Assembly: GCA_944393325.1 (NCBI GenBank)
Contig: CALXZU010000001.1
Coordinates: 1 to 35,208 of the forward strand
Direction of reading: 5' to 3'
DNA: 35,208 bases
Origin: an uncultured Clostridia bacterium
Lineage (GTDB): Bacteria > Bacillota > Clostridia > TANB77 > CAG-508
Part shown: positions 1 through 7,305 of the stretch, one piece after another
How the letters are laid out: every line of letters starts with the position of its first letter
Position numbering within the stretch: the stretch's first letter is position 1
Position numbers and translations under genes: made by a program
Notes under the pieces: model-generated
Told to the model about the DNA's origin: nothing
The model's database searches: none
What the model saw: only the letters and a program-made list of their open reading frames with translations

Positions 1-188
1 AGAGATTTACCATCTATAACTAAACCATTTTGTACTTCAGTAACAAATTTTGCTAGTTCAACTTCTGCTTCTTTTTTTGTTCCATGAATAGTTTTTCTGT
101 GTATCATTGGTCTTCCATTTAGGTCAAATCCTTCTGATACTGTTAACCTGTAACTGTTTTTTCCTCTTTTTTCTATACTCCCAGCCAT
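1..188 (-). CDS. int: Tyrosine-type site-specific integrase, N-terminal part (cut by window edge)
   Basis: The reverse strand encodes about 62 residues from an ATG at 188, opening MAGSIEKRGKNSYRLTVSEG, and runs off the left edge, so the catalytic domain is not visible. The pattern 'SIEKRGKNSYRL...G.D..G....RK...GTKKEAE.ELAKFV' is typical of the arm-binding (AP2-like) N-terminal domain of phage and ICE tyrosine recombinases. A strong AAAGGAGGTG ribosome site lies at about 198-207 on the minus strand, which fixes the start. It is transcribed away from the rest of the element, as is usual for an integrase at an element border. Family knowledge: such enzymes recombine attP with a chromosomal attB, often a tRNA gene. 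The excisionase-like gene at 4695 and the putative arm repeats at 22376 fit this role. The family call is fairly secure; the target site is inference. Confidence 0.85.
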   Translation of the reverse strand, partial: MAGSIEKRGKNSYRLTVSEGFDLNGRPMIHRKTIHGTKKEAEVELAKFVTEVQNGLVIDGKS

Positions 189-366
189 TACTTATTTCAC
201 CTCCTTTCAAGTATAACTATGGAAGGGAGAGTATTTATGTGTATTATATAGTATTTTTTGATAAATTACCAGCTATTTTTGCTTATTTTTAGCTAATTTC
301 AAAGATTACAATAAAATTCATAAAAGAATATATAAAAAACATAAAAATACTGTGGAAAATGTAATA

Positions 367-395
367 TTGTAAAAGTTAAAGATATTTGATATAAT
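367..395 (+). promoter_or_regulatory. Sigma-A-type promoter for the 437-3314 unit
   Basis: TTGTAA at 367-372 and TATAAT at 390-395 are separated by exactly 17 nt. A start point near 402 would give a leader of about 35 nt before the ATG at 437. A second TATAAT at 405-410 has no partner at the right distance. Confidence 0.6.
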
Positions 396-436
396 TTGAA
401 TTGTTATAATAATAAGAGTAATAGAGGAGGACATAG

Positions 437-2443
437 ATGTATAAACACACATATACTTCAATATCAGAAAGATATTTGTTGAATGAAAATATACAACATT
501 ATCTTTGGGATGGAATAGATAATTTAATGAAAAGAATAGAATTATCACTATTATATAATTCATATCCAGATATAGATGAAGAAAAAAGAATTAATCTTGA
601 ATTTAATAATTTTAAAGAGTTAAGAGAGGCATTGGCTAGAGATTTAGTAAAAGAAAGAATTAGAAGATTAAATATAGTGATGGAAGAAAGAGAAAATATC
701 TTAAATTTGAATCAAATGGAAAGCAAAATGTTGTTAATTACACTTTATGAATATTATTTAAGAGAAGAAATGGTAGAATATGTAGATTTTTTAGATTTTG
801 ATAAAGAAAAAAATGTAAAGGGCGAAAAAATTGAGGAAAATTTTAAGACATTTATTACTAATTATAAAGATGAAAAATATTTAGAGGACTTTGATATTAA
901 AGTAAAAAAATTGTTTAAAGATGAAGAAAAAATAAAAAAATTATATATAAATCGACCAACATATTTTTTAATTTATAGAATAAGAAATAACTTGTTAAGA
1001 GAAATTAATAAAACAAAATGTTCAGAAAATTTTATTAAAAATAGTATAAAAAAAATAAAAAAATTTTATACAGAAAAATATATAGATGAATATAATAAAA
1101 AATTCTTTTTTAATATAAAAAAATTTGATGAAATGAGCAGCGAGATTTTTAAACATATGGAAGAAGAATTTTTAAATTGGATAAGAAACGGTAAGACTGT
1201 TAATGCTGGAAATGAATTAGTAGTTAAATTTAAAAATTCAATGCAAAAAGATATAGAGTACAATAAGTTAAGAAATGAATATATAAATTTAATAAAAAAT
1301 GAAGATGGGTATGAGGCAACTAAAGAACAATATGAAAAACTTCAAGAGAAATATAATAAGATAGCATTTAAATATCTTGATGAAAAAACAAATATAAATG
1401 TAAATTGGATAAAAAATGACTTAAACATATTTTTTTCATATTGTACAGCGGAATATATATTAGATTCTTGGTCTGAGAATAGAATACAAAATATAGATAA
1501 CTGTAAGATAAAAGAAATAGAAAATGAAACAATCGAATATATTAAAACTAAAATCATAAAAAAAGAAATATATAATGTTTTTATAAAAATAGAAAATGTT
1601 GATTTACAACAGCAAAATGTCATGAAAATTTCAAATTTGATATTTATAAAAGGAAAAGAATTAAAAGTAAATATAGATAAATATTTGCAAGCTAAATGTA
1701 CGAAATTTGAAAAGGATTTTTTTAAGCTAGATAAAATCCAAGAAAATGATGTATATGTTAAAGTGGAGAAGATAGAAGCTTATAAGAGTGATAGTGAATT
1801 TATAAGTAATATAGCATTTAAAGAAATTAATGATATAGTTAATATGATATATTTTTATACTGCAAGAGACAAAAGTAAAAGATATAAATTGGGAGATCAA
1901 TTGCTTATTATAGAAAATAGTAATAATAATAAATTAGTAAAATGCTTAGCTAGAGAAGGTATATTTGATATACCATTAATAAGCAATGAATGGATGAATA
2001 ATATTTTTAATGGATACGGAGAAGATGTAAAATTAATAATTGAGGCTATTAATGAATTTAATAAAATAATAAATGAAAATACACTTGATATTGAATTGTT
2101 AATAAAATCGAATAAAAAATTATTAAATGAAAATGATGTGTATAATTTATCAAGAGATATGGCTATTTTAATTGCTGGAACAAATATTTTTAGATATACT
2201 GTTAGCTATTTGGACTTAAGATTTTGGCTTATAGAAGATTATATAGAGTTTTTTAGCGAGGAATTACCAAATGATCAATTTATACAAGAAAGATTCCTAA
2301 ATTTTTATAAAAGAGTAATAAATATTATATTTTCTTACAATGACTTAAAAAGAAATAATTTAATAAAAGACTTACAAAATTGGATTTTAAAAATATTCCC
2401 AAATGATTATATATATAAAGAGGATAGAAGTAATAATGAATAG
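437..2443 (+). CDS. Uncharacterised 668-residue protein, first gene of a nuclease-containing pair
   Basis: I do not recognise this protein. It starts at ATG 437 after AGAGGAGG (423-430). It is 668 residues, highly charged and Lys/Asn/Ile-rich, with no signal peptide, no convincing membrane segment, no Walker motif and no zinc cysteines. Much of it reads as alpha-helical; residues about 230-350 contain long charged stretches compatible with coiled coil. The next gene, a PD-(D/E)XK nuclease, begins inside its last codons (8-nt overlap), so the two are probably translationally coupled and may act together. Its place between an integrase and a replication module, in an element rich in defence systems, suggests a sensor or scaffold subunit of a two-gene defence system. 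That role is inference only. The length and intact frame argue that it is a real gene. Confidence 0.7.
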   Translation: MYKHTYTSISERYLLNENIQHYLWDGIDNLMKRIELSLLYNSYPDIDEEKRINLEFNNFKELREALARDLVKERIRRLNIVMEERENILNLNQMESKMLLITLYEYYLREEMVEYVDFLDFDKEKNVKGEKIEENFKTFITNYKDEKYLEDFDIKVKKLFKDEEKIKKLYINRPTYFLIYRIRNNLLREINKTKCSENFIKNSIKKIKKFYTEKYIDEYNKKFFFNIKKFDEMSSEIFKHMEEEFLNWIRNGKTVNAGNELVVKFKNSMQKDIEYNKLRNEYINLIKNEDGYEATKEQYEKLQEKYNKIAFKYLDEKTNINVNWIKNDLNIFFSYCTAEYILDSWSENRIQNIDNCKIKEIENETIEYIKTKIIKKEIYNVFIKIENVDLQQQNVMKISNLIFIKGKELKVNIDKYLQAKCTKFEKDFFKLDKIQENDVYVKVEKIEAYKSDSEFISNIAFKEINDIVNMIYFYTARDKSKRYKLGDQLLIIENSNNNKLVKCLAREGIFDIPLISNEWMNNIFNGYGEDVKLIIEAINEFNKIINENTLDIELLIKSNKKLLNENDVYNLSRDMAILIAGTNIFRYTVSYLDLRFWLIEDYIEFFSEELPNDQFIQERFLNFYKRVINIIFSYNDLKRNNLIKDLQNWILKIFPNDYIYKEDRSNNE

Positions 2444-3314
2444 ATTAAATGGAGCGAATTGTATAGTCTATACGAGTGATGGAACATATAGAGGTAGATA
2501 TACATGTTGTATAGAAATAGAAGATAATCAAAATATGGGAATTTTAACAGATACACCAATTAATCGCAAAAAGGTAAAGATACTTATAAAAGGTATCAAG
2601 GAATCTTTAATTAATTGTAAGTTAACAATGTATAACCATCGTAATAATACTTATATTGCTATAAAAGATTATAAAGTGATGGATGAAAAAATTGATAGTG
2701 ATGAAGTATGGATTATCGATGATGAGCAGAATATTAAGTCTAGGATAGAAGAAATTTCAAAAGAAGAATATGAGGAATTAGAAACACAAGAAATAAATTA
2801 TATAGATTGGAAAAATATTAACACTAAATTAACAGGCGAAGAAATAGCAAAAGATAAAGCATTTGAAAATCTATGTTCAGAGTTAATAAATGAAATAAAA
2901 ATGACTAAAGAAGGAACTTTTCATCCAAGAGGAGGAGGAGATGCTGGAAGAGATTATGTTTGGAAATGGCCTGCAATTGATAAAGTTAATATTGATTTCT
3001 TGGATTTGCCCGATGAAATGTGGATAATGCAGTGTAAATATTCGGAAGACATAAATAAAAATTTGTCACGAGTAGAAATCTGGGATGAAATAATTGAAGT
3101 AATACAACATAAACCAAGTCATTATATTATTTTTACTAATAGAAATATTACATCAGCATTTTATGATTGGTGGAATAGCATTTGTGAATTTGACAATAGA
3201 AGAAGCAAATTTATTCCATTTACACTACATTTTGTAGGAAGAGAAGATGTTGAAAAATTATTGAATTTATGTCTAGATATTAAAGAAAAGTATTTTACCT
3301 CAAAAAAGAAATAA
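2436..3314 (+). CDS. PD-(D/E)XK (Mrr-like) restriction endonuclease-type protein
   Basis: The protein has 292 residues from ATG 2436. An in-frame ATG lies at 2403, but only 2436 is preceded by an AGAGGA site (2419-2424), and the shorter start gives the usual coupled overlap. Residues 166-173 read GGGDAGRD and residues 199-202 read QCKY. The spacing and the Q-x-K end match the metal-binding core of Mrr-type PD-(D/E)XK nucleases (D169 ... Q199-x-K201), with strands DYVWKW and MWIMQ around it. The N-terminal 120 residues (MNRLNGANCIVYTSDGTYRG, a beta-rich stretch) are unassigned and may recognise a target or partner. It follows the 668-residue gene in one operon and ends in a bidirectional terminator. 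The nuclease fold is a good call from motifs; the biological target is unknown. Confidence 0.75.
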   Translation: MNRLNGANCIVYTSDGTYRGRYTCCIEIEDNQNMGILTDTPINRKKVKILIKGIKESLINCKLTMYNHRNNTYIAIKDYKVMDEKIDSDEVWIIDDEQNIKSRIEEISKEEYEELETQEINYIDWKNINTKLTGEEIAKDKAFENLCSELINEIKMTKEGTFHPRGGGDAGRDYVWKWPAIDKVNIDFLDLPDEMWIMQCKYSEDINKNLSRVEIWDEIIEVIQHKPSHYIIFTNRNITSAFYDWWNSICEFDNRRSKFIPFTLHFVGREDVEKLLNLCLDIKEKYFTSKKK

Positions 3315-3341
3315 AGATGGAGAATTTCTCTATCTTTATTT
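3309..3341. terminator. Bidirectional terminator between convergent genes
   Basis: AAATAAAGAT (3309-3318) pairs with ATCTTTATTT (3332-3341), extended inward by GAGA/TCTC with one G-T pair. The hairpin overlaps the stop codons of both converging genes (TAA ending at 3314 on plus, TAA from 3338 on minus) and has A-runs and T-runs on both flanks. Confidence 0.75.
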
Positions 3342-4427
3342 CGATTTATTTTTTTTCATCCATTCAATCAATTCATCTTCTGAAATTATATTATTATTAA
3401 ATTCCTTAATTTTTTTTTTAGCAAGTTTTTTCCAATTCTCAAAATCTATTTTAACTTGTTCGTCATTAGATCTTTTAACTTGCATTAATCTTCTTTGATA
3501 ATTATTTCTATAAAATTTAATTCCTTCAATAGTATTTCTCTTTTTAGAATAAGAATTATTAGCACCAATCTTTTTACATGTTACTTCATCTTTACAATAT
3601 ACAATATCACAATATTTTTCGGTGTTTTTAAGTGGAATAAAATATTTACCACAGTTTTTACAAATCTTAATTTTTACATTCTTATTGGTGGCTATTTCAA
3701 ATAAAGAAATATACAGTATATTAGATAAGTATGAAGTATGAAAAACAGGACTTTCACCTAGACTTATTATTCCATTTTCCAAATGTTCTCTAACAATTTT
3801 AGGTGTTATAGATTGTGAAGCTATATGGTATATATCATGTGCAAATTGTTGGTAATAGTATACTTCTATATTTGTGGAAAATTTAAATAAATTATTAAAT
3901 ATAGAATAAGAAAGACATTTTTCTAAAGGATTATAATTTTTATCTATAGAATTATTATTTAAATTAAACATATAGTCCACACATTGTCTTATTAAATATT
4001 GTAATTTTTTTAATTTAGGCTTAATTCTATTTAAAATAGGTTGATAAGTTTTTATAAATTCATTTTCTGTTTTAAAACTTTTTAATAAAGGAATAGATTT
4101 ATCAAATTCACTTAAAATAGAAAATCCATAAAAACAGAAAAAGGTACGATAAGAGCTTTCAAAAGATGCAAAATTTGCATTAAGGAATTTTATTAAAAAA
4201 GTACCATAACTTTCTTCAAAAGGCTCTAACAATGTAGATGAAGAAAAATGAATTTCTTTATCATTATTAGCATTATCAAAAAGTATATTTGGAAATCTAT
4301 TATGCTTATTATGATTAAAAGTAGTTTTATACAAAGAAATAGAAGTTGTATAAAACTCTTTTCTTTTTTCTCTATTAAACCAAAAGTTGAAACAATTTTT
4401 TACTGGAATATTATCTTCTCTTAACAT
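3336..4427 (-). CDS. Zinc-ribbon-containing hypothetical protein (DUF6076-like)
   Basis: A 363-residue minus-strand protein with start ATG at 4427. The C-terminal third contains CKNCGKYF (C256, C259), followed by YCD, YCK and TCKK cysteines about 15-25 residues later. This looks like a Cys4-type zinc ribbon, and after it come basic helices with many Lys/Arg. The N-terminal two thirds are helical with no motif I can name. The layout, a long N-terminal region followed by 'CKNCGKYFIP', resembles proteins annotated as DUF6076 in clostridial mobile elements; this is from memory, not a search. It is divergent from the replication module and has its own promoter near 4493-4521 flanked by two ATTGCAAT palindromes. 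A regulatory or nucleic-acid-binding job is plausible but unproven. Confidence 0.6.
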   Translation of the reverse strand: MLREDNIPVKNCFNFWFNREKRKEFYTTSISLYKTTFNHNKHNRFPNILFDNANNDKEIHFSSSTLLEPFEESYGTFLIKFLNANFASFESSYRTFFCFYGFSILSEFDKSIPLLKSFKTENEFIKTYQPILNRIKPKLKKLQYLIRQCVDYMFNLNNNSIDKNYNPLEKCLSYSIFNNLFKFSTNIEVYYYQQFAHDIYHIASQSITPKIVREHLENGIISLGESPVFHTSYLSNILYISLFEIATNKNVKIKICKNCGKYFIPLKNTEKYCDIVYCKDEVTCKKIGANNSYSKKRNTIEGIKFYRNNYQRRLMQVKRSNDEQVKIDFENWKKLAKKKIKEFNNNIISEDELIEWMKKNKSK

Positions 4428-4447
4428 ATAAACACCTCAAAATACAA

Positions 4448-4522
4448 ATTGCAATGTGTTTTATTAAATAAAATTGCTAACAAATTACTTTGATTATACA
4501 AAAAAATAGTAAAAATTGCAAT
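4448..4522. promoter_or_regulatory. Pair of ATTGCAAT palindromes, possible operator
   Basis: The 8-bp perfect palindrome ATTGCAAT occurs at 4448-4455 and again at 4515-4522. One copy overlaps the -35 box of the minus-strand promoter and the other lies in its leader. Such placement would suit a repressor that loops or blocks the promoter; no regulator is identified. Confidence 0.35.
4493..4521 (-). promoter_or_regulatory. Promoter for the minus-strand zinc-ribbon gene
   Basis: On the minus strand TTGCAA (4521-4516) and TATAAT (4498-4493) are separated by 17 nt. This would give a leader of roughly 60 nt before ATG 4427. Confidence 0.55.
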
Positions 4523-4552
4523 AAAAATTACCAAAAAAGTACCATGTAACCA

Positions 4553-4583
4553 TTGAAAACACTGAAAAAGAATAAAATATAAT
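4553..4583 (+). promoter_or_regulatory. Weak promoter candidate for the replication module
   Basis: TTGAAA (4553-4558) and TATAAT (4578-4583) have a 19-nt spacer, longer than ideal. The transcript would carry a leader of about 105 nt containing a hairpin, TAGAAGG (4645-4651) pairing with CCTTCTA (4663-4669), just upstream of the ribosome site of the 4695 gene. Confidence 0.35.
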
Positions 4584-4694
4584 AAAAAAATTAAAAATTT
4601 TTTAAAAATAGCTCCATTTTTAATAGTTGTTCTGGGGTTTATAGTAGAAGGGAAGAGAGGGACCTTCTAAATAAGAAAGAGAGGAGGTAGTACT

Positions 4695-4892
4695 ATGATA
4701 AATAATCAAATTCAAAGAACAACACTAACGATGAAAGAAGCATCAGAGTATTTAGGCATTTCATATTGGTTAATTAATCAACTGGTAAGGAAAAAACAAA
4801 TTCCATATTGTAAAGTTGGTGGAAAATATTTATTTAGAGTACAAGCACTAGATGAATATTTAAAAAACATGGAATTACAATCCATGATGTAA
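4695..4892 (+). CDS. xis: Excisionase-like HTH DNA-binding protein
   Basis: A 65-residue protein with start ATG 4695 after GAGAGGAGG. The body 'LTMKEASEYLGISYWLINQL' followed by 'RKKQIPYCKVGGKYLFR...LDEYL' is the MerR/excisionase-type helix-turn-helix (HTH_17-like) fold. The first helix-turn-helix spans about residues 11-30, and the 'PYxKVGgKYLFR' wing follows. Its size and position, next to phage-type replication genes and in the same element as an integrase, fit a recombination directionality factor that biases the integrase toward excision. It could instead be a transcriptional activator (AlpA-like). It is separated by 28 nt from the replisome organizer and is probably co-transcribed with it. 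Confidence 0.8.
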   Translation: MINNQIQRTTLTMKEASEYLGISYWLINQLVRKKQIPYCKVGGKYLFRVQALDEYLKNMELQSMM

Positions 4893-4920
4893 AATCTAAA
4901 GAAAGAGAGGAAAGGAGGAT

Positions 4921-5445
4921 ATGTATAATTTACAATGGTTAAAAATTGATGCAAATTTATTTGCAAATAGGAAAATTCAAATATTACTTAAAGAGCCAGA
5001 TGGAGATACATATATTAGAGTATGGATTCAGCTATTAAGTATTTCTTTGGAATGTAATAAAGATGGAAAACTATTAATAGGTGAGAATAAACCAATGTCA
5101 ATCGAATATTTTTCAAAGCTTATGGGAAAGTCTTATGAAAAAATGAAGAAAATTATTGGAAAATTTTTAGAATTAGAAATGATTATTCTAGAAAACGAAG
5201 TATACAAAATAAAAAATTGGAATGAATATCAAAGTATTCAAACATATGAAAAATACAAGGAACAAGGAAGATTAAGACAACAAAAATATCGTGAAAAAAA
5301 GAAAAGTGAAAAGGAAAAAAGTGACGTTACAATAACGTTACGTAACGGAGAAGAAGAGAATAAAGAAAAGAATAAAGAAGAGAAGAGAAAAGAAATAAGA
5401 AAGGAAGAAGAGAACACAAATGGATTTAGAAAATATGAAATGTAA
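4921..5445 (+). CDS. Phage replisome organizer N-terminal domain protein
   Basis: A 174-residue protein with start ATG 4921, preceded by GAAAGGAGG. The opening 'YNLQWLKIDANLFANRKIQI', with 'GDTYIRVWIQLL' and the later 'GKLLIGENKPMSIEYFSKLM', is typical of the N-terminal region of Firmicutes phage replisome organizers (winged-helix, DnaD-like origin binding). Residues about 110-174 are a very basic, Glu/Lys-rich tail. The C-terminal domain of full-length family members is absent. It overlaps the next gene, a DnaC-like loader, by 26 nt. By family knowledge the pair binds an origin and delivers the host helicase DnaB. This suggests the element can replicate itself after excision. Its origin could be in the gene or in the hairpin region at 6430. 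Confidence 0.8.
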   Translation: MYNLQWLKIDANLFANRKIQILLKEPDGDTYIRVWIQLLSISLECNKDGKLLIGENKPMSIEYFSKLMGKSYEKMKKIIGKFLELEMIILENEVYKIKNWNEYQSIQTYEKYKEQGRLRQQKYREKKKSEKEKSDVTITLRNGEEENKEKNKEEKRKEIRKEEENTNGFRKYEM

Positions 5446-6244
5446 TTCTAAAGACAAGATTTTCCACAATAAATGCAAATTCTGTGGAAAAGATTTAAAA
5501 CCAATAGGCTTAGATTATTTATATGCAAATATACCTTTAAGTTCAATAGAGTATGAAAGATGTGATTGTGAAGAATCAAAAGCTTATTGGAATGAAATAG
5601 ATTTAAAAGAACAAATACAAAAGAAAAGGAAACATTTTGAACAAATGATTAAGCAATTTTATATACAAAATTATAGTAGTAAACGAATGCAAGATTATCA
5701 ATTTGAAACCTTCATAATAACAGAAAATAATGAGAAAGAAGTAGAAATTGCAAAAGATTTTACAGAAAAATGTATAAATAAAAATCAAAAAAATGGACTT
5801 ATTATTACTGGAAAATCTGGAGTTGGAAAAACACATTTAGCAACAGCTATTTTAAATATACTAACTGAAAAAGATATGCTAGTTTTAATGGGAAGACTAA
5901 TTTTATTGCTGGATGTAATTAAAGATACTTTTAAAGATTTTTCAAGTAAAGAAAAAGACATAATTGAATTATATTCTAAGGTTGATATGCTTATAATTGA
6001 TGATTTAGGAACAGAAAGAATTAGTAGTTGGGCATTAGAAAAATTATATACAATTATAGAAAATAGAAATGAAAATAAATTACCAATTATAGTAACAACT
6101 AGATTTAATAAAGAGAGTTTATTAGATAGATTTTATCAAAGTGAAGATGAAGAATTAGCAGAAGCTGTTATTGAAAAGTTATATCAGTTCTGCTATGGAA
6201 TTGAACTAAAAAAATATGATGAATATGAAAAAGAAAAAAGTTAG
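5420..6244 (+). CDS. dnaC: DnaC/DnaI-like helicase loader ATPase
   Basis: A 274-residue protein. Start ATG 5420 lies inside the end of the previous gene and is preceded by GGAAGAAGAG; later in-frame ATGs would cut the N-terminal zinc cysteines. An N-terminal zinc-finger-like part (CKFCGKDL ... CDCEE) comes first. The AAA+ core has Walker A GKSGVGKT at residues 131-138 and Walker B MLIIDDLGTE with D194-D195, then a sensor-like 'PIIVTTRFN'. This is the typical phage/host DnaC-DnaI replication protein, expected to load the replicative helicase at the element's origin with help of the upstream organizer. It is followed by a strong terminator at 6322. Confidence 0.88.
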   Translation: MDLENMKCNSKDKIFHNKCKFCGKDLKPIGLDYLYANIPLSSIEYERCDCEESKAYWNEIDLKEQIQKKRKHFEQMIKQFYIQNYSSKRMQDYQFETFIITENNEKEVEIAKDFTEKCINKNQKNGLIITGKSGVGKTHLATAILNILTEKDMLVLMGRLILLLDVIKDTFKDFSSKEKDIIELYSKVDMLIIDDLGTERISSWALEKLYTIIENRNENKLPIIVTTRFNKESLLDRFYQSEDEELAEAVIEKLYQFCYGIELKKYDEYEKEKS

Positions 6245-6321
6245 TATAAGCGACTAAACTAAATACTAACTTAATCCAAAAACTAATATTATTATAAAAT
6301 ATTTATACATAAAAGTAAAGC

Positions 6322-6361
6322 AAAAAAGTTCATGTTTTTGGTTTAAAATTTGAACTTTTTT
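6322..6361 (+). terminator. Rho-independent terminator of the replication module
   Basis: AAAAAAGTTCA (6322-6332) pairs with TGAACTTTTTT (6351-6361), 11 bp with a loop of 18 nt and a T tract. It ends transcription after the DnaC-like gene. Confidence 0.8.
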
Positions 6362-6407
6362 GTAATTATTTAAAATAAAAATAAGAGATTTTTTATAAAA
6401 AAATTAT

Positions 6408-6566
6408 CCCTCGGAGAGCAAAAAGGGTATTAGGGCATTTTGCCCTAAACAGCGAAAAGGGTGTCAAGACACCACGCTGGCGAATATTGGGCACCAAAAA
6501 TGCCACACTATTCGGAGCAAAATAAATTTTGCTAATTATTAATGCTTCGTAAACTAGCATTAATAA
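6408..6566. other. Tandem hairpin region, possible origin or structured RNA
   Basis: This gene-free stretch is richer in GC than its surroundings and holds five consecutive inverted repeats. They are TTAGGGCA/TGCCCTAA (6430-6448), CAGCG...CGCTG enclosing GGTGTC/GACACC (6450-6479), CGAATA...TATTCG enclosing GGCA/TGCC (6481-6514), AGCAAAAT/ATTTTGCT (6516-6533) and TTATTAATGC/GCATTAATAA (6536-6566). AGCAAAA also occurs at 6417-6423, so TTTTGCT (6527-6533) could instead pair there and close a multi-branched structure. It follows the replication genes. It could be a double- or single-strand replication origin, a transfer origin, or a structured leader RNA of the next gene; I cannot decide between them. 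Confidence 0.55.
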
Positions 6567-6586
6567 ATTTTTATAGCAAGGAAGTG

Positions 6587-7216
6587 ATGAAAATGTGGAG
6601 AGATTCAGAACAAATTTTAGATAGTATTTTTTTATCATATAATAAAATTTTAAAAAGATTACAACTATCAGGAATAACAACAAAACATGGTAAAGAAGTA
6701 AAGCATGTAGATTTAAGAAAAGCTGTAGATGTTATGTTAAAAAAACATCCAACTTGTAGATGGAGAAGTAAAAAAGTAAGAAGTAGAAAATATTTTATTT
6801 TAGTAGAAGGGTATTACTGAATAAAATTTGTGTATTTTGAAAAAGAAAAATCTTTAGTAGATGCTGATATAGATTTTTTTGAAACTAGAATTAAATTGTA
6901 CGAAGATTTTTTGAAAGTAGAGCATAATGAAAATTGGTGGAATGAAGATATGAATATAAAACAATTAGAAAAATATTTTAATAGAGCAGAATCTAGTATA
7001 AGAAAAACGATTAAAAAAATGTGTGATAATTGTTTTAATAATTATAAATATTTAGATAATAATAAAGTTATTATTTCTAGCAAAGGAGTTGAATGGATTT
7101 GTAAAAATGTGTTTAAGCAAAAGTATTTAGAGTTATTGGAGAAATATAAAATGGAGTTAACGGAGTTGTATATTAAAGCGGGTTACCCTTATGATCATTT
7201 TTTTGGGAGAAATTAA
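6587..7216 (+). pseudogene. Small mobile-element hypothetical protein interrupted by an in-frame TGA
   Basis: One continuous frame runs from ATG 6587 (or ATG 6593, after AAGGAAG at 6578-6584) to TAA 7216, except for TGA at 6818-6820. The first part contains 'KHVDLRKAVDVMLKKHPTCR' and ends 'VRSRKYFILVEGYY'. The second part starts '(stop)IKFVYFEKEKSLVDADIDFF' with no ribosome site of its own. The frame is unchanged across the stop, so a single TGG-to-TGA change is the simplest explanation. The intact product would be about 209 residues, basic at the N-terminus and helical at the C-terminus. I do not know its function; similar small proteins sit near replication genes of clostridial elements (recollection only). 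TGA ends other genes here (15245, 29236), so it is not recoded. Confidence 0.6.
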
Positions 7217-7239
7217 TTGTAAATATTTAGAAGTATTTA

Positions 7240-7268
7240 TTGAGAAATTTGTCATTTTATGATATAAA
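7240..7268 (+). promoter_or_regulatory. Promoter of the type I restriction-modification operon
   Basis: TTGAGA (7240-7245) and TATAAA (7263-7268) have a 17-nt spacer, about 38 nt ahead of the hsdM start. Confidence 0.6.
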
Positions 7269-7305
7269 ATATACTAGAGTTATTATAAATATTTGAGGTG
7301 TAAAA

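Noticed and set aside
6408-6566. Integron attC-type sites
   Set aside because: No GTTRRRY/RYYYAAC pairs at the ends of the hairpins and no integron integrase nearby.
6542-6586. Longer start at ATG 6542 for the interrupted gene
   Set aside because: It lies inside the 6536-6566 hairpin and has no ribosome site; ATG 6587 or 6593 follows AAGGAAG.
6818-6820. TGA read as tryptophan throughout the genome
   Set aside because: TGA ends other intact genes in overlapping ATGA junctions (15245, 29236), so it is a working stop codon.
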